DNA of 59,267 nt from Clostridia bacterium (lineage in GTDB: Bacteria > Bacillota > Clostridia > Lachnospirales > Cellulosilyticaceae), in contig JARBUI010000021.1 of the NCBI GenBank assembly GCA_029239755.1, forward strand, positions 1 to 59,267, read 5' to 3'. A program made the position numbers and the translations under genes. The number at the start of each line of letters is the position of its first letter. The stretch's first letter is position 1. The notes below the pieces were generated by a model. It was not told the DNA's origin. It searched no databases and saw nothing but the letters and a program-made list of their open reading frames with translations. Below, piece by piece: positions 53,902 through 59,267 of the stretch.

Positions 53902-54210
53902 ATGGAAAAATATCATATGTGCCCAAAGTTTGAAAGTGCTTTTGAATTATTGGGGAAGAGATGGACAGGTTTAATTATAAGAACCTTACTTAGCGGGAAA
54001 AAACGGTTCTCTGATATAGCGGACGCTATTCCTAATATGAGTGCGCGTATGCTTACAGAAAGATTTAAGGAGCTTGAGAAGGAAGAGATCATTATTAGAA
54101 AGGTTTATCCAGAAACTCCAGTACGTATTGAATACGAGCTTACAGAAAAAGGAACTGAGCTGCAAGCGGTTATGGATGAAGTACAGAAATGGGCAGAAAA
54201 GTGGAATTGA
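53902..54210 (+). CDS. HxlR-family transcriptional regulator
   Basis: A 102-residue winged-helix regulator. The conserved Cys near the N-terminus (YHMCPKFESAFELLGKRWTG) is the residue that senses electrophiles or oxidants in several HxlR proteins. The rest (IPNMSARMLTERFKELEKEE, RIEYELTEKG) is standard. The start is at 53902, eight bases after AGGTGG; GTG codons at 53890 and 53893 overlap the site. Position next to pirin and nitroreductase genes suggests control of a redox stress response. Confidence 0.92.
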   Translation: MEKYHMCPKFESAFELLGKRWTGLIIRTLLSGKKRFSDIADAIPNMSARMLTERFKELEKEEIIIRKVYPETPVRIEYELTEKGTELQAVMDEVQKWAEKWN

Positions 54211-54226
54211 TGCTAAGAAATAGGAT

Positions 54227-54268
54227 AAAGAATTTCCTCAGATGTGAGGAGGTTCTTTATTTTTTTAT
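54227..54268 (+). terminator. Terminator of the HxlR gene
   Basis: AAAGAATTTCCTCA pairs with TGAGGAGGTTCTTT (four-base loop, wobble pairs) followed by a T run. Confidence 0.9.
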
Positions 54269-54318
54269 TTATATAGGGAGTTAATTACAAAGCATTTTTA
54301 AAATTTTAAAAGTATATG

Positions 54319-54347
54319 TTGACTAATAATAATAAATGTGTAATAAT
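54319..54347 (+). promoter_or_regulatory. Promoter of the pirin-nitroreductase genes
   Basis: TTGACT (54319-54324) and AATAAT (54342-54347) are 17 bases apart. About 110 bases of very AT-rich leader follow, including TTAGTTACTAA (54359-54369), a short palindrome that could bind the HxlR protein. Confidence 0.5.
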
Positions 54348-54461
54348 TTATTTAAAGTTAGTTACTAAATGTAATTAGATTAAAAAAATAAACCTAATAA
54401 ATATATGTAAGATATATAAGTAATCTTAATTTATGCTTCAAGTTAAAAGGAGGGATGTAAA

Positions 54462-55157
54462 ATGTTAAGAAAGATAGAGAGCAAAAGTATGGGAAGCAGT
54501 AATATGGGATGGTTAAAAAGCAAGTTTCACTTTTCTTTTGCGGAATACTATAACCCAGATAATATAAATTTTGGAGTTTTAAGAGTTATAAATGATGATT
54601 TGATTGAACCTAGTACTGGATTTGATATGCACCCTCATAGAGATATGGAGATTATATCTTATGTAATTGATGGAGAGCTTACTCATCAAGACAGCATGAA
54701 GAATAAAAATACTATAAGCCGAGGACACGTTCAGTATATGAGCGCAGGAACAGGGGTATATCACAGTGAACATAACTTTAGTCAAAATACACTGAGACTT
54801 TTACAGATATGGATATTCCCTGATAAACAAGGTTATAGTCCAAACTATGGTGATTATAGATTTGAGTGGAAGGAAAGAAAGAATGATTGGCTTCATATGG
54901 TCTCGGGCAAAAAGGCGAGTGCACCTATAAAGATTAATCAAGATATTAACATTTATTCTATAGAGCTCGAAAAAAACCGACAAATAGATTTCCCGGTAAA
55001 GAGAGGCAGACAGGTCTATTTGGTTCAGATAGAAGGAAGATCCAAAATAAATAATATTGAATTAGCAGATAGAGATGCGATGGAAATTATAGAAGAAGAT
55101 GTTTTAATTACATCAAAAGAAACATCACATATTTTAGTTTTAGAAATGAATAAATAA
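54462..55157 (+). CDS. Pirin-family protein
   Basis: A 231-residue bicupin. The metal site of the first cupin is visible in GFDMHPHRDMEIISYVIDGEL and YHSEHNF, with GHVQYMSAGTGV between. Bacterial pirins such as YhhW act as quercetinase-like dioxygenases or have unknown roles, often in stress response. AAAGGAGGG lies seven bases before the ATG. The nitroreductase gene follows. Confidence 0.93.
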   Translation: MLRKIESKSMGSSNMGWLKSKFHFSFAEYYNPDNINFGVLRVINDDLIEPSTGFDMHPHRDMEIISYVIDGELTHQDSMKNKNTISRGHVQYMSAGTGVYHSEHNFSQNTLRLLQIWIFPDKQGYSPNYGDYRFEWKERKNDWLHMVSGKKASAPIKINQDINIYSIELEKNRQIDFPVKRGRQVYLVQIEGRSKINNIELADRDAMEIIEEDVLITSKETSHILVLEMNK

Positions 55158-55215
55158 GATAAGACATTTTAACAATAAGAAAATAATGCGTAGACAAAAT
55201 TGGAGGGATAATGAT

Positions 55216-55815
55216 ATGAAAAAAGATTTTTATACTGCAGTAGCAGATAGGCGTTCATTTTATGGAATTAGTAAAGACGTAGTAGTTTCTGATGAGAGGA
55301 TTAAAGAAGTTATTGAACATGCTGTAAAACATACCCCATCAGCCTTTAACTCCCAAAGTGCAAGAGTTATTTTATTGCTGGAAAAACAACATGATAAGTT
55401 GTGGGATATTACAAAAGAAGCTTTAAGAAAGATAGTTCCGGCGGAACAATTTAGTGCTTCGGAAGATAAAATTAATTCTTTCCGTAATGGATATGGTACA
55501 GTTTTATTCTTTGAAGATATGAGTATCATTGAATCACTTCAAAAACAATTTGCTCTTTATAAGGATAACTTCCCTATTTGGTCTCAGCAGTCAAGCGGTA
55601 TGCATCAATATGTTATCTGGACAGCACTGGAAATTGAAGGATTTGGGGTTTCTCTGCAGCACTATAACGAGCTTGTTGAGACTGATATAAAAACAGAGTG
55701 GAACGTACCAAGTAACTGGAAGCTTATTGCTCAAATGCCATTTGGAAAACCAATAGCAGAGCCAAGTGAAAAACAATTTCAGCCATTAGAAAATCGCATT
55801 AAAGTATTTAAGTAA
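55216..55815 (+). CDS. Nitroreductase-family flavoprotein
   Basis: A 199-residue FMN-dependent oxidoreductase. ADRRSFYGISKDVVVSDERI and HTPSAFNSQSARVILL near the start hold FMN-contact residues, and QYVIWTALEIEGFGVSLQHYN is typical of the HBN/Frm2 subgroup. It probably reduces nitro compounds, quinones or lipid-derived electrophiles. The start is at 55216, eight bases after GGAGGG; the longer frame from 55186 adds no conserved sequence. It lies 58 bases after the pirin gene. Confidence 0.92.
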   Translation: MKKDFYTAVADRRSFYGISKDVVVSDERIKEVIEHAVKHTPSAFNSQSARVILLLEKQHDKLWDITKEALRKIVPAEQFSASEDKINSFRNGYGTVLFFEDMSIIESLQKQFALYKDNFPIWSQQSSGMHQYVIWTALEIEGFGVSLQHYNELVETDIKTEWNVPSNWKLIAQMPFGKPIAEPSEKQFQPLENRIKVFK

Positions 55816-55855
55816 ATTTTAGAGAGTTAGTGAATGCAGATAAAGAACTAATTTA

Positions 55856-55925
55856 ATAAAAGGGAGAGTTACACCAGGTGATTTTTATCTATATCTGCTC
55901 ATAACTCTCTCTTTTATCTTTTTAA
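55856..55925 (+). terminator. Terminator after the nitroreductase gene
   Basis: ATAAAAGGGAGAGTTA (55856-55871) pairs with TAACTCTCTCTTTTAT (55902-55917) over 16 bp with one wobble, followed by CTTTTT. Confidence 0.85.
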
Positions 55926-55964
55926 ATGTCGGTGTAGAGTTCTTTGAAATTATATGGCGTTTAG

Positions 55965-56000
55965 TTGACTGTTCTAGTCGATAATAGGTATACTAGAACA
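55965..56000 (+). promoter_or_regulatory. Promoter with overlapping operator before the YczE-like gene
   Basis: TTGACT (55965-55970) and TATACT (55989-55994) are 18 bases apart. A perfect 9-bp inverted repeat, TGTTCTAGT (55970-55978) and ACTAGAACA (55992-56000), overlaps both promoter elements with half-sites about two helical turns apart. A dimeric repressor bound here would block the promoter. Confidence 0.7.
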
Positions 56001-56020
56001 AATAAAAGGAGGAGGCTGAC

Positions 56021-56689
56021 ATGAAATTAAGAAGATTATTGACGCTGTTTTTAGGGATTTTACTATATGGTCTTGGGATTGTTTTATCTATCAAAGCAAA
56101 TCTAGGAGTTGCTCCTTGGGATGCATTTCACCAAGGACTTGCTGCTTTAATAGGTATAACTCTTGGGCAAGCAGGCATAGGGGTTGGGTTATTAATTCTA
56201 GTTTTAAATTATTGGCTAAAAGAAAAAATAGGAGTTGGCACAGTCGTTAATATATTTGGGATAGGACTTGTAATAGATCTTTTTCTGTATCTTGATTTCA
56301 TACCCACAATGCATACCTTAATAAGTGGAACGGCAGCAATTGTTATTAGTATGTTTATCATCGCTCTTGCAAGTTATTTTTATATTGGAGCAGGCTATGG
56401 AACAGGACCAAGAGACGGACTTATGGTAGGACTAGTTAAAAAAACAGATAAAAAGGTTGGGCTCATCAGAGGCATAATAGAACTTACTGTTCTTACTGTG
56501 GGGGTTGTTTTAGGTGGGAAGATTGGCATTGGAACTCTGATTCTTGGAATTGGCATAGGTCCTGTTGTACAACTTACATTTCATCTTCTAAAATTTGATG
56601 TGAGTAAAATTAAGCATGAATATCTTTTTGAAACAAATAAAATAGCAGAAGAAGTAATAAAAGAACAGTGTTATGAGGAGTGCTTATGA
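56021..56689 (+). CDS. YczE/YyaS-like membrane protein
   Basis: A 222-residue protein with five membrane segments. GLGIVLSIKANLGVAPWDAFHQGLA, GAGYGTGPRDGLMVGL and GTLILGIGIGPVVQLTF match the YczE/YitT-like family of membrane proteins with unknown substrate. A GGAGGAGG site precedes the ATG. The last bases overlap the next, damaged gene. Confidence 0.87.
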   Translation: MKLRRLLTLFLGILLYGLGIVLSIKANLGVAPWDAFHQGLAALIGITLGQAGIGVGLLILVLNYWLKEKIGVGTVVNIFGIGLVIDLFLYLDFIPTMHTLISGTAAIVISMFIIALASYFYIGAGYGTGPRDGLMVGLVKKTDKKVGLIRGIIELTVLTVGVVLGGKIGIGTLILGIGIGPVVQLTFHLLKFDVSKIKHEYLFETNKIAEEVIKEQCYEECL

Positions 56690-57162
56690 AAAGTGTTAAT
56701 TGGGGAATGATAGGGTGCGGAGATGTAACTGAAGTGAAAAGTGGCCCAGGACTTTATAAGGCAGATCATTCTAACTTAATGGGCGTTTATAATAGAACTT
56801 ATGAAAAAGCTGTCGATTATACGAAAAGACATGGTATTAAAAGAGTATATCACACAGCCGAGGAGCTTTTGAATGATAAAGATATTGATATTGTCTATAT
56901 TGCAACACCGCCTATATCTCATAAGCAATATGCAGTGGCGTGCCTTGAGGCGGGCAAGATTCCCTATATAGAGAAACCAGTAGCTATGAATTATCAAGAG
57001 TGTCTTGAAATTAAACAATTATTAGATGAACTTAAGATCCCTGTGTATGCAGCTTTTTACAGAAGAGGTCTAGAGAAATTTATTAAGATTAAAGAGCTCC
57101 TTGATCAGAAAGTCATTGGCGAGATTAGATATAGGCCATTTTATTTCATGGTTTTAGTATAG
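56686..57162 (+). pseudogene. Truncated Gfo/Idh/MocA oxidoreductase
   Basis: The reading frame gives 158 residues: the NAD-binding fold (NWGMIGCGDVTEVKSGPGLY, NRTYEKAVDYTKRHG, IVYIATPPISHKQYA) and the EKPVAMN motif with the catalytic-region Lys. It runs to IGEIRYRPFYFMVLV and stops, where family members continue with about 170 residues of substrate-binding and oligomerisation domain. Nothing downstream to 57310 restores the missing part. The gene is therefore most likely a remnant after a deletion. The start is at 56686 with GAGGAG upstream. Confidence 0.8.
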
Positions 57163-57310
57163 ATAAGCGCCTAATAAGGAAACGTATCTGTTTGGTAAGA
57201 TCTTATTTTATGCTATGCATAAAGTACTAAATACTCATACAATTAATAAAAGGAAGAATACAGAATAATATAATTCTTAAGCTTATAAATAAAGGGTAAG
57301 AGGGATGCTC
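57163..57310 (+). other. Intergenic stretch after the truncated oxidoreductase
   Basis: These 148 bases are AT-rich and contain no reading frame that continues the oxidoreductase and no clear terminator hairpin. A GAGGG ribosome site for the next gene ends the stretch. Confidence 0.4.
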
Positions 57311-59267
57311 ATGGCTCATATAACAAAAGAAGAAATATCATATTTCAATAATATAAACAACATGATTGGTGTGTTTGAACCGCTATATCATTCTGGAAAA
57401 CAAGTAGATCATTTTAAAATTAAATTTTTAAATGACTGTTTTATAAAAGAATTTAAGAGGGAAGATTTACTTAGGGGAGAAATAGATGAAATAAGCATAT
57501 ACTTACATGATTTGCTTTTAAGTTGTATTCTTAGATTTAATATGGGATATAAGACAACAATAGATACTATACATATCTTTAAAAGACAATATGTCATGCA
57601 GTGCAGTAAATTTAAAGATGACCTTCTAGTATGTACACTTTATCAACATGATAAGATATTAATCAATGAAGTGAATAGTTTAATTTCTGAAAACTTTATT
57701 AACAATTCTATGGAAATTATTTTGGCTGTCAATAATGATGGAAGAATCTTGTATGGGAATAAAAAAGCAGTTGAGACCTATGGATATACATATGATGAAT
57801 TGCTGAATTTAAGTATTTTTGATCTTAGAAACCAAGATAAAGGAGAATATATTAAAAACCAATTAAATCAAGCATTAAAAAGTGGTATTGAATTTACAAC
57901 CTATCATTATAAAAAAGATGGTACTAAGTTTCCAGTTGAAGTAAGGTCTATGTACAGCAATGAAAGAGCTAAAGACATGGTCATTAGTATCATAAGAGAT
58001 ATCTCAAATATAGAAGAAATATCAAAAGAAGCAGCAATGTTTTCCGTATCTTTAGATATCTTCGATGACGCTATTGTAGGTCTTACAAAAGATTTTAAAA
58101 TATTTCTTTGGAGCAAAGGCGCTGGAACAAAACTTGGATATAGCAGAGAGGAAATAGTAGGTAAAAGTATTAAGCTGTTAATCCCTGATGAAAAAGCAGG
58201 TGAGTTTCATAAACAGATGAAGATGGTTAATAAGGGTGATGTTATTGAGAATTTAGAGACGATTAGAGTACACAAAAATGGAAACAGTATTGATGTATCT
58301 ATTTCTATTGCTCCACTTTATGATTCGGACGATGTTTTGATTGGATCTATAGCAATATACAAAGACATTTCAGAAAAGAAGGAGCTAGCTAAAAAGTTGA
58401 GGGAGTATGAAAAAAGCTGCAGGTCGGCTCTTGAAGGCGGAGAATTTGGATTATGGGATTTGAATATATGCAGTCAAGAATTAGTTCATTATAACAACTG
58501 GAAAGGAATTCTTGGTTATAGTGAAGAGGAAATAAGTGATTGTTGTGAGGAATGGAAAAAATTGATTCACCCAGATGATTTGCAGGAGGTGGCGAACAGA
58601 TATCGTAATTGTTTTGAATCAGGACAATATATTACAGAATACCGTATTAAATGTAAAAATAATGAATATAAATGGCTGAGAACAAAAGGAAGAGTCATTG
58701 AATGGGATAATGTAGGTAAACCGTTACGAATGGTTGGGACAAACGAAGATATCACGGATAGAAAATTAATAGAACAAAAGCTAAAAGAAAAATACAGGCA
58801 GCTAAAATTATTAAAAGAAGAGGCAAATAATGCCAGTAAAGCAAAGTCGCTATTTTTGGCAAATATGAGTCATGAGATAAGAACTCCTATGAATGGTATC
58901 ATTGGGACGATACAGCTTCTTCAATCAACTAATCTAGATGAAAAACAAAATCGTTATACTAAGATGTTAAAAGAATCAATGGAGGCCCTTCTTGCGGTGA
59001 TTAATGATATATTAGATATTTCCAAAATTGAATCAGGTTTCTTAGAATTAAATAATGAAGTTTTTGATTTGAAAAAAGCTATAAATGATATTCATAACAA
59101 CCTTTTAATAATTGGGAACTCCAAGGGTCTAGAGATAAGTTTTTACTTAGATCCCAATGTTGATTTTAAAGTTATTGGAGATGAATTAAGATTAAAGCAG
59201 ATATTAACTAATTTAATAAATAATGCAGTTAAGTTTACAGATGAAGGATATGTTTCTTTTAGAATAA
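57311..59267 (+). CDS. Multi-PAS hybrid-type sensor histidine kinase, cut by the window end
   Basis: An open frame of 652 residues runs to the end of the window without a stop. An N-terminal region of about 130 residues that I do not recognise is followed by three PAS domains (about 133-235, 246-360 and 373-490; the third is of the PAS_3 type with IHPDDLQEV and GTNEDITDRK), a HisKA domain with His521 (LANMSHEIRTPMNGIIG) and the beginning of the HATPase domain (DELRLKQILTNLINNAVKFT). No membrane segment is seen, so it is probably cytoplasmic. The HisKA type is often joined to receiver domains, which would lie beyond the window. AGAGGG lies six bases before the ATG. Confidence 0.9.
   Translation, partial: MAHITKEEISYFNNINNMIGVFEPLYHSGKQVDHFKIKFLNDCFIKEFKREDLLRGEIDEISIYLHDLLLSCILRFNMGYKTTIDTIHIFKRQYVMQCSKFKDDLLVCTLYQHDKILINEVNSLISENFINNSMEIILAVNNDGRILYGNKKAVETYGYTYDELLNLSIFDLRNQDKGEYIKNQLNQALKSGIEFTTYHYKKDGTKFPVEVRSMYSNERAKDMVISIIRDISNIEEISKEAAMFSVSLDIFDDAIVGLTKDFKIFLWSKGAGTKLGYSREEIVGKSIKLLIPDEKAGEFHKQMKMVNKGDVIENLETIRVHKNGNSIDVSISIAPLYDSDDVLIGSIAIYKDISEKKELAKKLREYEKSCRSALEGGEFGLWDLNICSQELVHYNNWKGILGYSEEEISDCCEEWKKLIHPDDLQEVANRYRNCFESGQYITEYRIKCKNNEYKWLRTKGRVIEWDNVGKPLRMVGTNEDITDRKLIEQKLKEKYRQLKLLKEEANNASKAKSLFLANMSHEIRTPMNGIIGTIQLLQSTNLDEKQNRYTKMLKESMEALLAVINDILDISKIESGFLELNNEVFDLKKAINDIHNNLLIIGNSKGLEISFYLDPNVDFKVIGDELRLKQILTNLINNAVKFTDEGYVSFRI

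Overview
The window is AT-rich DNA from an anaerobic low-GC Firmicute, most likely a member of the Clostridia. Supporting signs are the gram-positive style strong ribosome binding sites, [FeFe]-hydrogenase maturation genes, split transketolase subunits, and TAXI-TRAP, MATE, SstT and YitT family genes. It opens inside the 3' end of a 5S rRNA gene, so an rRNA operon lies just upstream. I see no insertion sequence, prophage, tRNA or CRISPR array.

Layout. (1) 1-822: 5S end, terminators and a broken HD-GYP gene. (2) 815-6634: a membrane protein, then a tight operon of CHASE2 adenylate cyclase, FecR-domain secreted protein and NHL-propeller secreted protein. (3) 6671-11331: a leader RNA with terminator, then a TM1266-type regulator, hydG and hydF, with aspA convergent behind them; hydE is absent. 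(4) 11530-14916: PHP phosphoesterase, malic enzyme and an Ldh-family dehydrogenase. (5) 15049-32196: a large sulfosugar (sulfoquinovose) cluster. (6) 32654-42921: a DapA-like lyase, TAXI-TRAP transporter, two near-duplicate LacI regulators, a VOC protein, a chemoreceptor and a divergent NRAMP-like transporter. (7) 42982-51651: PsiE-like protein, MarR-MATE operon, metallophosphoesterase, YitT, SstT, then a His/Cys-rich protein with a histidine kinase and response regulator. (8) 51724-59267: DUF389, CGGC protein, HxlR regulator, pirin, nitroreductase, YczE-like protein, a truncated Gfo/Idh oxidoreductase and a multi-PAS histidine kinase cut by the window end.

The centrepiece is region 5. Its GH31 enzyme carries every residue that marks YihQ-type sulfoquinovosidases (Q279, R292, W295, Y499 plus D396 and D463). 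Around it are a FucI-like isomerase, a DUF4867 protein, a two-subunit transketolase, an RpiB-like isomerase whose phosphate-handling residues are changed, an iron alcohol dehydrogenase, a small transaldolase whose phosphate-binding Arg and Ser are replaced by Trp and Ala, an ABC importer without its ATPase, a DMT exporter candidate, glycerol kinase and a ROK repressor. Read together this fits uptake of sulfoquinovosyl glycerol, release of sulfoquinovose and glycerol, isomerisation to sulfofructose, two transketolase steps to sulfoacetaldehyde and reduction to isethionate (the sulfo-TK route). The altered transaldolase and a second transaldolase on the other strand are extras that this route does not by itself require. 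A divergent promoter region (16117-16458) with three copies of a box at exact 21-bp spacing, plus a fourth copy at the opposite promoter, is the likely control point for the ROK regulator.

Starts were moved from the longest frame where a ribosome binding site decided it; each case is stated in the entry. Functional assignments rest on reading motifs and gene order by eye, not on database searches.
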